From: Paraburkholderia phenoliruptrix
Lineage (GTDB): Bacteria > Pseudomonadota > Gammaproteobacteria > Burkholderiales > Burkholderiaceae
Reading direction: 5' to 3'
Assembly: GCF_902859825.1 (NCBI RefSeq)
Contig: NZ_CADIKB010000019.1
Location: 1 to 64,000, forward strand
Length of the DNA stretch: 64,000 nt
The translations under genes were made by a program, and so were the position numbers. The notes under the pieces were generated by a model. The model did no database searches. It was not told the origin of the DNA and saw nothing but the letters and a program-made list of their open reading frames with translations. Positions 25,880-34,452 of the stretch are shown here, piece by piece. Within the stretch, counting starts at the first letter, position 1, and every line of letters starts with the position of its first letter.

Positions 25880-26788
25880 TTACCGCCCCGCGCCGCGCAC
25901 ACCGACGTGAAGCGAATAGATCGACGAGGTCGCTGCAATAAACAGCCGATTGCGGTTGATGCCGCCGAACGTAAGATTTGCGACCACCTCGGGAATCAGT
26001 ATCTTGCCGAGCAGCGTTCCGTCCGGCGCATAGCAATGCACGCCGTCTTCCGCGCTCGTCCACACGTTGCCGTGCTCGTCCACGCGCATGCCGTCCGGCA
26101 CGCCGCTTTGCATTTCGATGAAGACACGTCCGTTGCGCAAACGGCTCTCGCCCGCCACGTCGAACACGCGGATATGACGTGGCGCCCGGTCGTCGTGCGA
26201 CGCGCCGGAATCGGCGATATAAAGGCGCGATTCATCCGGCGAGAACGCGAGACCGTTCGGCTTCACGAAGTCGTCGCTGACCAGTTCCACACGGGTAGTG
26301 TCCGGCGAAATGCGATACACGTTACAGCGGCCGATCTCGCTCTCCGCCCGATACCCTTCGTAGTCGCTTAGGATTCCATAATCAGGATCCGTGAACCAGA
26401 TGTGGCCATTCGAATCGACGATGACATCGTTCGGCGAATTCAGCCACTTGCCTTCGAAATGCGACGCCAGCACGGTCACGCTGCCGTCATGTTCGGTGCG
26501 CGTCACGCGCCGCGCGCCGTGCTCGCAACTGACGAGCCGGCCTTCTCGATCGCGCGTATTGCCGTTGCTGTAGTTCGACGGCGCGCGGAACACGCCCACG
26601 CCCATGCCCGGTGCCCAGCGCAACATCCGGTTGTTGGGTATGTCGCTCCAGATGAGCAGGTCGGTTGCCGGGAAATACACCGGCCCTTCGGCCCACAGGC
26701 ATTCGTCTGTCAGGCGGCTCAGGAATGCATTGGGCTGAAGCAGCCGTCTGAACCGCGGATCATGCACTTCGTAGTCGCTGGATTTCAT
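25880..26788 (-). CDS. SMP-30/gluconolactonase-type lactonase
   Basis: A 302-residue six-bladed beta-propeller of the SMP-30/gluconolactonase family. Metal-site pieces are visible: EGPVYFPATDLLIWSDIPNNRMLRW (Glu of EGP), NSPNDVIVDSNGHIWFTDPDYG (Asn and Asp), and KPNGLAFSPDESRLYIADSG. There is no signal peptide, so it acts in the cytoplasm on a sugar lactone. It lies between the permease and a binding protein gene; together with the dehydratase in the same block this implies a non-phosphorylative sugar-acid route. No sugar dehydrogenase to make the lactone is encoded here. Confidence 0.9.
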   Translation of the reverse strand: MKSSDYEVHDPRFRRLLQPNAFLSRLTDECLWAEGPVYFPATDLLIWSDIPNNRMLRWAPGMGVGVFRAPSNYSNGNTRDREGRLVSCEHGARRVTRTEHDGSVTVLASHFEGKWLNSPNDVIVDSNGHIWFTDPDYGILSDYEGYRAESEIGRCNVYRISPDTTRVELVSDDFVKPNGLAFSPDESRLYIADSGASHDDRAPRHIRVFDVAGESRLRNGRVFIEMQSGVPDGMRVDEHGNVWTSAEDGVHCYAPDGTLLGKILIPEVVANLTFGGINRNRLFIAATSSIYSLHVGVRGAGR

Positions 26789-26835
26789 GTCTCCTCTCGT
26801 TCTCGATATGAATCGGAAAAACGGTCGACGCCTCT

Positions 26836-27822
26836 TCACCGCACCGTCTTTCCACCGGCCGCGACCGTCACCGCGATGATGAGCACGCCATAGACGATCG
26901 AGCGCACGCCCGCATCCGCGCCGAGCGCGTTGAGCGCGGCGTTCGTGAGAAACAGGAACATCGACGCGCCCCACACGCCGACGATCGTCGCCTTGCCGCC
27001 GGCAACCAGCGTGCCGCCGATCACGACCACGGCAATCGAAATCAGCATGTACTCGACGCCCATGTCGAGCGACGCGCCGCCCGAGGTCGCCGCGAGCAGA
27101 AGCGCCGTGAGCGCCGCGATCATTGAGCACAGCACATACGCGACGCATCGCGTGCGATGCACGTCGACGCCCGCGAGCCACGCGGCGCGTGCGTTCTGTC
27201 CGATCGCCGACAGCTTGCGGCCGTACACCGCGCGATGCAGCAGCACCGCCAGCGCGGCCGACAACGCCAATGCAAGAAGCGCGATATACGGCACGTTCAG
27301 GAACCGGCCGGTCGCGAACGCACCGAGCGCGGGCGGCGGCGGCGGAAGCTGCCGCCCTTGCGTGATCGCAATCGACTGAATCATGAAGCTCGACGACAGC
27401 GTCGCGATGATCGGCGGAATGCGCAGCAACCTGATCAGCATGTAATTCGCGAGGCCCACCGCGACACCCACGCCGAGCGCGGCCGCGACACCGAGCACGA
27501 TTCGCCCGTCTGCTCCGCCCATGACGTGCATGCCGATTACGCCCGCGAGCGCGATGGTCGACGGCACCGAGAGGTCGATGTTGCCGACGCCCGACGTGAT
27601 CACGAGCATCTGCCCGAGACCGACCAGCACCATGAACACGCCGTAGGTGAGCGCCGTCTGCGCGACATTGCTGGCAATGCCGAAGCCGAACACGCCGACG
27701 ATGCCGAACCACACCAGCACCGCGCCGACGAACGACCACGCCCACGGCGCCTGAACGCTGCGCAAGCGCGACCACGCGGTTTCGTCTGCGCCGATTGTCC
27801 TGCCGGTTACCTGCGATTTCAT
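26836..27822 (-). CDS. ABC sugar transporter permease (RbsC-like), second subunit
   Basis: A 328-residue membrane protein of the RbsC/BPD_transp_2 family with about 8-10 hydrophobic helices. It has GLGQMLVITSGVGNIDLSVPSTIALAGV and the ISIAVVVIGGTLVAGGKATIVG segment typical of the family. It starts 4 bases inside the stop of the other permease gene. Two different permeases point to a heterodimeric channel, unlike the single RbsC of the ribose system. Confidence 0.92.
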   Translation of the reverse strand: MKSQVTGRTIGADETAWSRLRSVQAPWAWSFVGAVLVWFGIVGVFGFGIASNVAQTALTYGVFMVLVGLGQMLVITSGVGNIDLSVPSTIALAGVIGMHVMGGADGRIVLGVAAALGVGVAVGLANYMLIRLLRIPPIIATLSSSFMIQSIAITQGRQLPPPPPALGAFATGRFLNVPYIALLALALSAALAVLLHRAVYGRKLSAIGQNARAAWLAGVDVHRTRCVAYVLCSMIAALTALLLAATSGGASLDMGVEYMLISIAVVVIGGTLVAGGKATIVGVWGASMFLFLTNAALNALGADAGVRSIVYGVLIIAVTVAAGGKTVR

Positions 27823-28769
27823 TGGCGCTCCCCGCGTTGCAGCAGCACGCGCAGCGACAGCACGACGACGAGGATCGCGCCCTGCATGCCGACCTGCCAG
27901 TCCGCCGAGATATTGAGGAAGGCGAGGAACGACGCCGCGAGCGTCAGCGTGATTGCACCGAGCACCGCGCCGATCACCGACACGCGTCCGCCGATAAATT
28001 CGCCGCCGCCGAGTATCACCGCCGCGATGGACAGCAGCGTGTAGCGCAGCGCGAGATTGGCGTCGGCCGAGGTCGTGAGGCCAAGCAGCGACAGACCCGA
28101 CAGCACGCCGAAGATCCCCGCGATGCCATACAGCGTCGCCTTGCTGCGCACGAGCGACCAGCCGAAGCGGCGCATCGCGCGCGGATTGCCGCCCGCGCCG
28201 CGGATGCGCACGCCGGCCGACGTGCGCATCAGCAGCACGTGCCCGATGATCGCGACCACGACCGACCACACGATCGGCGCCGCGATGAGCGGGGTCTGAT
28301 AGTTCATGGCGGTGCCGAGCCAGCCGGGACTCGTGCCGCCCGGCGAAGGCAGCAGCACGATCGCGATGCCGCTCCACACAAACGACAGACCGAGCGTGAC
28401 GACGATCGACGGAATCTGCCGCAGCTCGATCAGCGCGCCGACTGCCGCATACGCGAGCACGCAGCCGATCAGCGCGAGCGCGCCGAGCCACGGCTCTTTA
28501 ACGAGCAACGTCGCGCCGATGCACGCCACGAGGCTCACAAAAGAACCGATCGACAAATCGAGGTCGTTCACGGTGATGATCGCGAGCTGCGCGAGCGTCG
28601 CGAGCACGATCGGCACCGCCAGATTGAGCAGCAGGCTGGAGCCGAAATAGCTCATCACCGCGGGCTGCATGAGGAGAATGGGCACGAGCACCGCGATCAG
28701 CGAGATCGCAGGAAGCAGCGCGCGTAGGCGGGCCTGCGTGCTCTGGATCGAAAACCGCGCGGGCGTCAT
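27819..28769 (-). CDS. ABC sugar transporter permease (RbsC-like), first subunit
   Basis: A 316-residue membrane protein of the same family as its neighbour: LAQLAIITVNDLDLSIGSFVSLVACIGA in the first half and LLSIAAVILGGGEFIGGRVSVIGAVLGA in the second. The start overlaps the stop of the ATPase gene (ATGA), and its own stop overlaps the next permease start, so ATPase and both permeases are tightly coupled. It forms half of the inner-membrane channel. Confidence 0.92.
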   Translation of the reverse strand: MTPARFSIQSTQARLRALLPAISLIAVLVPILLMQPAVMSYFGSSLLLNLAVPIVLATLAQLAIITVNDLDLSIGSFVSLVACIGATLLVKEPWLGALALIGCVLAYAAVGALIELRQIPSIVVTLGLSFVWSGIAIVLLPSPGGTSPGWLGTAMNYQTPLIAAPIVWSVVVAIIGHVLLMRTSAGVRIRGAGGNPRAMRRFGWSLVRSKATLYGIAGIFGVLSGLSLLGLTTSADANLALRYTLLSIAAVILGGGEFIGGRVSVIGAVLGAITLTLAASFLAFLNISADWQVGMQGAILVVVLSLRVLLQRGERQ

Positions 28770-30247
28770 GCGGCCTGCTCCTCGAAGCTGGCTGCAAGCA
28801 GTGCTTCTTCCGTGCATTCGTCGGCGGTGAGCACGCGCGTGACGGCGGCCGAGCGGAACACATAGGTGCGGTCGCAATGCGACAGCTCTTCGTTTTCGGT
28901 CGTGTACCAGATGAAGGTGCGGCCCTTTTGCGCTTCGTCGTGAACGAGCTGATAGATGTCGCGCTTCGTGCCGACATCCACGCCGCGCGTGGGATCGTCC
29001 ATCAGGATCAGCGCCGCATCCGATGCGAGCGCGCGGGCGAACAGCACTTTCTGCTGATTGCCGCCAGACAGCGACAGAATGCCCGCGCTCATCGGCGCGC
29101 CGCGTATGCCGATCTTTGCGCGCCACGCTTCGACGAGCGCGCGCGCCGCCGCGCGATCGACGAGACCGCGCTTCGGCGTTGCGCCGCCGAAAAGCCAGCG
29201 CACGTCGAGGTTCTGCGCGATCGACCAGACCGGAAACACGCCGTCTCGGCCGCGATCGCCCGCGACGAAAGCGGCTTTCACGCGCCCTGCGCCGCGCCGC
29301 GTCGCGGCCTCGTAGATCGACAACAACGCTTCGGTCTGACCCTGGCCGGCGAGTCCCGCAAAGCCGACGATCTCGCCGCGCGACGCTTCTATCAAAGTCC
29401 GTTTATGCGCGCCGACATTCCAGCGAAAAGCGCGCTCGGCGCCGCTCGCGTCGCGCACGCGCGCGGCAGAAGGCGCCTTGTCCGCTTCGAGCTGCTGACC
29501 CATCGCCCGGATGATCGCCGCGCGGCTCACCGCGTCGCGCGGCAGCACGCCGACAATTGCGCCGTCGCGCATCACGACCACGCGATCCGCGACGCGCTCG
29601 ATTTCGCCCAGCATGTGCGTGATCAGCACGCAGGTGATGCCTGATTGCGCCGCGCGACGCACGAACGCGAGCAGCTGATCGGCCGTATGCGCATCGAGCG
29701 ACGATGTCGGCTCGTCGAGAATCACAAGGCGCACCGGTGCGTCGGTCACGGTGAAGCCGCGCGCGATTTCGACCATCTGCTGTTGCGTGAGCGTCAGATC
29801 GGAAACCAGCTCATTGCCCTTCAGCCCATTGCCCGGAAAGATTTCTTCGAGCTTCTCGCGCATCAACGCGGTGGCCTTGCGGCGCCAGCCGGCCCCGCGC
29901 AATTGCGGATGCACGATCGTCATGTTTTCGGCGACGGTCAGGTTCGCGCACAGCGACAACTCCTGGAACACGCAGCGCACGCCTGCATCGCGCGCGGCGT
30001 TCGCGTCGTAATGCGGCGCCGGTTGTCCCTCCACGTCGATGCGTCCCTGCGTCGGCGCATAAACGCCGGCCAGCACGGCCATGAGCGTGGATTTGCCCGC
30101 GCCGTTATGTCCCGCGATGCCGACGCATTCCCCGCGCATGAACGCGAAGTCGATGTCGACGAGCGCGCGAACCCGGCCGAAGGTCTTGCCGATGCCTTCA
30201 AAGCGAATCAGCGCGCCCGGCTGAGCGTTGCTTGATGTTGCGCCCAT
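28766..30247 (-). CDS. Tandem-domain ABC transporter ATPase (RbsA-like) with altered motifs
   Basis: A 493-residue protein with two fused ATPase domains. Domain 1 has Walker A GHNGAGKST (about 45-53), Walker B LVILDEPTSSLD, and a changed signature LTLTQQQ where LSxGQ is usual. Domain 2 lacks a Walker A (GLAGQGQTE, as in RbsA) but keeps LSGGNQQKV and LILMDDPTRGVD. The part of domain 2 between GQGQTEALLSIYEAA and VAGDRGRDGVFP is shorter than in RbsA as I recall it. So each of the two composite sites has one sound half. It powers the two permeases just downstream. Confidence 0.92.
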   Translation of the reverse strand: MGATSSNAQPGALIRFEGIGKTFGRVRALVDIDFAFMRGECVGIAGHNGAGKSTLMAVLAGVYAPTQGRIDVEGQPAPHYDANAARDAGVRCVFQELSLCANLTVAENMTIVHPQLRGAGWRRKATALMREKLEEIFPGNGLKGNELVSDLTLTQQQMVEIARGFTVTDAPVRLVILDEPTSSLDAHTADQLLAFVRRAAQSGITCVLITHMLGEIERVADRVVVMRDGAIVGVLPRDAVSRAAIIRAMGQQLEADKAPSAARVRDASGAERAFRWNVGAHKRTLIEASRGEIVGFAGLAGQGQTEALLSIYEAATRRGAGRVKAAFVAGDRGRDGVFPVWSIAQNLDVRWLFGGATPKRGLVDRAAARALVEAWRAKIGIRGAPMSAGILSLSGGNQQKVLFARALASDAALILMDDPTRGVDVGTKRDIYQLVHDEAQKGRTFIWYTTENEELSHCDRTYVFRSAAVTRVLTADECTEEALLAASFEEQAA

Positions 30248-30281
30248 TCACATGCCTCCATGCGTGGCGTCGCGCGTGTGC

Positions 30282-31316
30282 TTACTTTTTGTCGAGCAAG
30301 GCCACGGTTTGCGGCAACGTGTAGGTGACGTCGGCGATACCGCCTTTCGGCGTCGCGGCGAGCTTCGCCGGCAACTCCTGTTGCGAGATCGCAAGCAGCG
30401 GTACGTTGATGGTCACGTCCTTGGGGATAGGCTTGCCCGCGAGAACCTGCTGCGCGACCCAGAACGCGAACGAGACCGCGCCCGGCGGGTTGGACAGCGA
30501 GCGCGACTGGTAGCCCGTTTTCGTCTGCTCGCTCCACCATTCGAGTTCCGGATAGGTGCTGCCGATGATCATGGGCGGCGCGGGACGATTGGCCGCCTTG
30601 AACGCCTGCGCGATGCCGAACGACATCTCGCCTTCGGTCGCGACGCCGTCGACTTGCGGCAGCGTCGGCAGAATGCCGGCGACGGCCTTTTGGGCGACCG
30701 ATTGCGTCCAGTCGCCGTTCACCGAGCCGACGAGCTTGAGACCTGGATGTTTCTTGAGTCCGTGGAGCACGCCTTCATGCATCAGGTTGTCGACGGAAAT
30801 GCCGGCCACGCCGCGCACTTCGAGAATGTTGCCTTTGCCGTTCAGCCGCGCTGCCAGATAATCGACGCCCTGCTCGGCCCAGCCCTTGAAGTCGAAGTTC
30901 ACGCGATACGCGCACGGTTCGTCGACCACGCCGTCGAACGACACGACGACGATGCCCGCGGCGCACGCTTTCTTGATCGTACCGTTGAGCGCGGTGGGCG
31001 ATACCGCGTCGATCACGATCGCGCTATAACCTTGCAGAATCAGGTTCTGCACCTGCTGCGCCTGTTCGGTCACCTGATTTTCCGCGGTGGTGAACGCGGG
31101 CGCGGCAGCGATTTTCTTGTCGCTCACCGCTTGTTGGGCAATCGCGTTCCAGCTCTTGAGCATCGACTGCCGCCAGGCATTGCCGGCGAAGCTGTTCGAT
31201 AAGGCGATTTTCTTTTGCGACGTGTCGCCGGTGGCGACCTGTGCGTGCGCCGCGCTGCCGAGCATGCATGCGACAAGTGCGAGCGCGGCCCTGACCTTCA
31301 TTCCTTTACGGAACAT
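30282..31316 (-). CDS. Periplasmic sugar-binding protein of an ABC transporter (second of two)
   Basis: A 344-residue PBP1-type binding protein with the signal peptide MKVRAALALVACMLGSAAHA (after a short MFRKG lead) and a mature start QVATGDTSQKKIALSNSFAGNAWRQ. It is a clear paralogue of the protein at 24831-25850 and keeps ALNGTIKKACAAGIVVVSFDG. The start at 31316 follows AAGGAG. It is the first gene of the ABC unit and lies behind a strong promoter, so it is probably the main binding protein. A proto-typical target would be an aldose such as a pentose or 6-deoxyhexose. Confidence 0.92.
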   Translation of the reverse strand: MFRKGMKVRAALALVACMLGSAAHAQVATGDTSQKKIALSNSFAGNAWRQSMLKSWNAIAQQAVSDKKIAAAPAFTTAENQVTEQAQQVQNLILQGYSAIVIDAVSPTALNGTIKKACAAGIVVVSFDGVVDEPCAYRVNFDFKGWAEQGVDYLAARLNGKGNILEVRGVAGISVDNLMHEGVLHGLKKHPGLKLVGSVNGDWTQSVAQKAVAGILPTLPQVDGVATEGEMSFGIAQAFKAANRPAPPMIIGSTYPELEWWSEQTKTGYQSRSLSNPPGAVSFAFWVAQQVLAGKPIPKDVTINVPLLAISQQELPAKLAATPKGGIADVTYTLPQTVALLDKK

Positions 31317-31443
31317 CCTGTCATCTCCTTTCGTTTTTCTTCGCGCGCCGTGACTTGATCGACAACGCGCCGTTCGCCAGTCTGCGTTGATTCGTGCTGC
31401 GGTCAGGCCAATCGGTTTTGGTCAGGCCACCGATTGCGGAGCC

Positions 31444-31493
31444 AGTATAGCGACTGGTGTGAGCGTGTGCAATTCCGTTTAGTTACCGGTAAC
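31444..31493 (-). promoter_or_regulatory. Sigma70 promoter of the ABC unit with an upstream 12-bp palindrome
   Basis: On the reverse strand TTGCAC (31467-31472) and TATACT (31444-31449) are spaced by exactly 17 bases. Upstream of the -35 box is GTTACCGGTAAC (31482-31493), a perfect palindrome with a CG-type centre like LacI-family operators. The leader to the binding-protein start would be about 120 bases. No LacI gene is in the window. Confidence 0.7.
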
Positions 31494-31557
31494 GACGACG
31501 GTGCCGGCGGGTGTGCCGGCCGTTGGGGCAGCCAGCACGCTCATCGTCTTCCCGTTG

Positions 31558-32793
31558 TCACGCGAGTGACACCGCGTCGTGCGCGCTGCCCGCGTGCACC
31601 CGCGACGGCGCGGCGCTCAGCGACCGCCAGCGCAGATAGCTGCGATCCAGCGCGGCAATATCGCTGCAACCGAGCAGACCCAGCCCGCGGTCCACTTCCG
31701 TTTGCAATATCTGGATTGCGCGGGCGGCACCCGGTTGGCCGCCCGCGCTCAGGCCATAGGTCGTCGCCCGGCCAAGCAGTACGGCATCGGCGCCCAGCGC
31801 CACGGCCTTCAGGATGTCGGAGCCACGGCGAAATCCGCCGTCGAGCATCACAGCGAGTCGGCCGCGCACCTGATCGACGACTTCCGGCAGCACGTCCATC
31901 GCGGACACCGCGCCGTCGAGCTGCCGCCCGCCGTGATTCGACAGCACGATCCCGTCGACGCCCGCCTCTATCGCGCGCAACGCATCCGGCGCACCGAGCA
32001 CGCCCTTCACGACGAGGCGCTTCGGCCACAGATCGCGCAGCCAGCGGATGTCGTCCCAGGACAGCGACGGATCGAGCTGCTGACCCAGCGTAATCGTCGC
32101 GCCCTTCACGCTGGTCTGCCCCGGCGGCAACAGGTCGCCGAGATTCGCGAAGCGCGGCATCCCGCTCGGCCAGAGCACATTGCTCATCCAGCGCGGATGG
32201 CCTAGCACGTCGAACTTGTTGCGCCAGTCCAGCATCAACGGTTTGATGTAGTTGCGCAGATCCCATTCGCGTTTGCCGAACACGGCGCTGTCCGTCGTGA
32301 CGACCAGCGCCTCGATTCCGGCCGCAAGGGAGCGTTGCGCAAGCTTCGCGACGAACTCGCGCGTGCGGTACATGTAGACCTGCATCCACACGCGGCCGCC
32401 CGCGCGTTGCACGACCTCTTCAAGCGCGACCGTCGACGCGTTGCTCAGCACGAACGGAATGCCGGCCGCCGCCGCGGCGCTCGCGAGCTGCACGTCGCCC
32501 TCGCGGAACATCAGTCCGCTGTAGCCCGTCGGGCCGATCATGAACGGCGACGCCGTGCGCTGACCAAACAGCGTGCTGCTCTGGTTGCGGTGTTCGACAT
32601 TGACGAGCGTGCGCGGCAAAAACGCGATTTCGTCGAACACGTCCCGATTGCGGCGCAGCGTCGCCTCCGTTTCAGCGCCGCCTTCGATATATTCGAAACA
32701 GAAATTAGGCAGCCGCCTGCGTGCCATTGCGCGCAGATCGTCGATGCTGTGCGCGCGGCTCACGTCGCGGCCTGAATAAAGGCGGCGTTTCAA
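31558..32793 (-). CDS. FMN-dependent alpha-hydroxy-acid dehydrogenase (L-lactate dehydrogenase type)
   Basis: A 411-residue TIM-barrel flavoprotein of the LldD/glycolate oxidase/mandelate dehydrogenase family. The catalytic histidine is in VLSNHGGRQLDGAVSAMD, the phosphate/FMN site in MLDGGFRRGSDILKAVALGADAVLLGR, and the N-terminal FCFEYIEGGAETEATLRRN is typical. It would oxidise a 2-hydroxy acid to the 2-keto acid and pass electrons to quinone or cytochrome. Next to a sugar-acid dehydratase and sugar importer, it could use L-lactate released at the end of a diketo-deoxy sugar route. Substrate is inferred. Confidence 0.9.
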   Translation of the reverse strand: MKRRLYSGRDVSRAHSIDDLRAMARRRLPNFCFEYIEGGAETEATLRRNRDVFDEIAFLPRTLVNVEHRNQSSTLFGQRTASPFMIGPTGYSGLMFREGDVQLASAAAAAGIPFVLSNASTVALEEVVQRAGGRVWMQVYMYRTREFVAKLAQRSLAAGIEALVVTTDSAVFGKREWDLRNYIKPLMLDWRNKFDVLGHPRWMSNVLWPSGMPRFANLGDLLPPGQTSVKGATITLGQQLDPSLSWDDIRWLRDLWPKRLVVKGVLGAPDALRAIEAGVDGIVLSNHGGRQLDGAVSAMDVLPEVVDQVRGRLAVMLDGGFRRGSDILKAVALGADAVLLGRATTYGLSAGGQPGAARAIQILQTEVDRGLGLLGCSDIAALDRSYLRWRSLSAAPSRVHAGSAHDAVSLA

Positions 32794-32851
32794 TACAGCT
32801 CTCCTCTTCTATGCGTCTCTCTGGCGTGCATGCGTTTCCCGGTGACCATGC

Positions 32852-34399
32852 TCAGGTCACCACGCCGACCTGCCAGGGCACGAACTCGCTTTGTCCATAG
32901 CCGTGCAGCTCGCTCTTCGAGCGCGTGCCGGATGCGCAGTCGAGCATCATCCGGAAAATCGCTTCGCCGAGCTCGTCGATGGTCGCGCTTCCGTCCACTA
33001 CGCCGCCGCAATTGAGGTCGATGTCGTCCTCCTGCCGCTCCCAGAGCGCGGTGTTGGTGGCGAGCTTCAGCGAAGGTGACGGCGCGCAGCCATATGCGGA
33101 GCCTCGCCCGGTCGTGAAGCAGATCAGGTTCGCGCCCGAGGCGACCTGCCCCGTCGCCGATACGGGGTCGTAGCCGGGCGAGTCCATGAATACGAAGCCC
33201 TTTGCATCGATAGGCTGCGCATATTCGTAGACCTCGACGAGGTTTGTCGTGCCGCCCTTCGCGACCGCGCCGAGCGACTTTTCGAGGATCGTCGTCAAGC
33301 CGCCCGCCTTGTTGCCGGCCGAGGGGTTGTTGTCGAGCGCGCCGCCGTTGCGCGTGCAGTAGTCCTGCCACCATGCGATCCGCGCGAGCAGCTTGTTGCC
33401 CACCGCCTGGCTCGTGGCGCGGCGCGTCAGCAGGTGCTCGGCGCCGTAGATCTCCGGCGTCTCCGAGAGGATCGCGGTGCCGCCGTGCCGCACCAGCCGG
33501 TCGACCGCGGCGCCGAGCGCGGGATTCGCGGAAATGCCCGAATAGCCGTCGGAACCGCCGCACTGAAGACCGACGCACAGATGCGACGCGGGCACCGGCA
33601 CGCGTTCAACGCGGTTCGCGTCGGCGAGCATCTCTTTGACGAGCGCGACGCCGCGCTCGATCGTTTTGCGCGTGCCGCCGCTGTCCTGAATCGTGAAGCT
33701 GCGCAGCTTCGCCGCTTTGCCGGCCGGGCCGGCCGCTTCGAGCACGCCGTCGATCTGGTTCGTTTCGCAGCCGAGTCCGACGAACACGACCGACGCGAAG
33801 TTCGGATGCACCGCGTAGCCGGCCAACGTGCGGCGCAATACGGCGATGCCTTCTCCCTGCATGTCGATGCCGCAGCCGAGTCCGTGCGTCAACGCGACGA
33901 CGCCGTCCACGTTCGGGAAGTCGGCGAGCGCTTCGGGGCGCACGTCGCGCCTGAAGTGATCGGCGATCGCGCGCGCGACCGTGGCCGAACAGTTCACACT
34001 CGTCAGGATACCGATGTAATTGCGAGTCGCCACGCGGCCGTCGTCGCGGCGAATACCCATGAAGTGCGCCGGCTCGGCCACGTACTCGGTCGGATGCGTG
34101 TCGGCGCCGAACGCGTGATCGCGCGAGAACTCGGACATGCCGAGGTTGTGCACGTGCACGTGCTGGCCCCGCGCGATCGCTTCGCGCGCCACACCGATAA
34201 TCTGGTTGTAGCGCTTGACCGGTTCGCCCTTCGCAATGTCGCGCGTGGCCACCTTGTGGCCGGGCGGAACGAGTCCCGTCACGACCAGTCGCTCGGCGTC
34301 GATGCGCGTGCCGGGCAGGAGCTGCCGGGTCGCGATGATCACATCGTCGTTCGGATGCAGGCGAATCACCTGGGGCGCGCTGCTAGCTTGAGTCAACAT
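32852..34399 (-). CDS. UxaA/GarD family sugar-acid dehydratase
   Basis: A 515-residue protein with an N-terminal SAF domain (about residues 15-85, with VPPGHKVATRDIAKGEPVKRYNQIIG and HVHVHN) and the large UxaA catalytic part. Conserved pieces include GLGCETNQ, LQCGGSDGYSGISANPALG, NPSAGNKAGGLTTILEKSLG and TTGRGSAYG. These hold the cysteines expected to bind the iron needed by altronate and galactarate dehydratases. The HVHVHN segment and ANPALG make it look closer to UxaA than GarD, but the acid could be altronate, galactarate or another aldonate. It lies between the MFS gene and the hydroxy-acid dehydrogenase. Confidence 0.88.
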   Translation of the reverse strand: MLTQASSAPQVIRLHPNDDVIIATRQLLPGTRIDAERLVVTGLVPPGHKVATRDIAKGEPVKRYNQIIGVAREAIARGQHVHVHNLGMSEFSRDHAFGADTHPTEYVAEPAHFMGIRRDDGRVATRNYIGILTSVNCSATVARAIADHFRRDVRPEALADFPNVDGVVALTHGLGCGIDMQGEGIAVLRRTLAGYAVHPNFASVVFVGLGCETNQIDGVLEAAGPAGKAAKLRSFTIQDSGGTRKTIERGVALVKEMLADANRVERVPVPASHLCVGLQCGGSDGYSGISANPALGAAVDRLVRHGGTAILSETPEIYGAEHLLTRRATSQAVGNKLLARIAWWQDYCTRNGGALDNNPSAGNKAGGLTTILEKSLGAVAKGGTTNLVEVYEYAQPIDAKGFVFMDSPGYDPVSATGQVASGANLICFTTGRGSAYGCAPSPSLKLATNTALWERQEDDIDLNCGGVVDGSATIDELGEAIFRMMLDCASGTRSKSELHGYGQSEFVPWQVGVVT

Positions 34400-34452
34400 A
34401 AGAAGGCCTCGAATGGAATGGATGGCGGCCCGCTACCCGGCTGCCGGCTACG

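Noticed and set aside
27157..28727. Long forward frames rich in Arg, His, Asp and Glu over the permease genes
   Set aside because: They are antisense shadows of the two clear membrane permeases.
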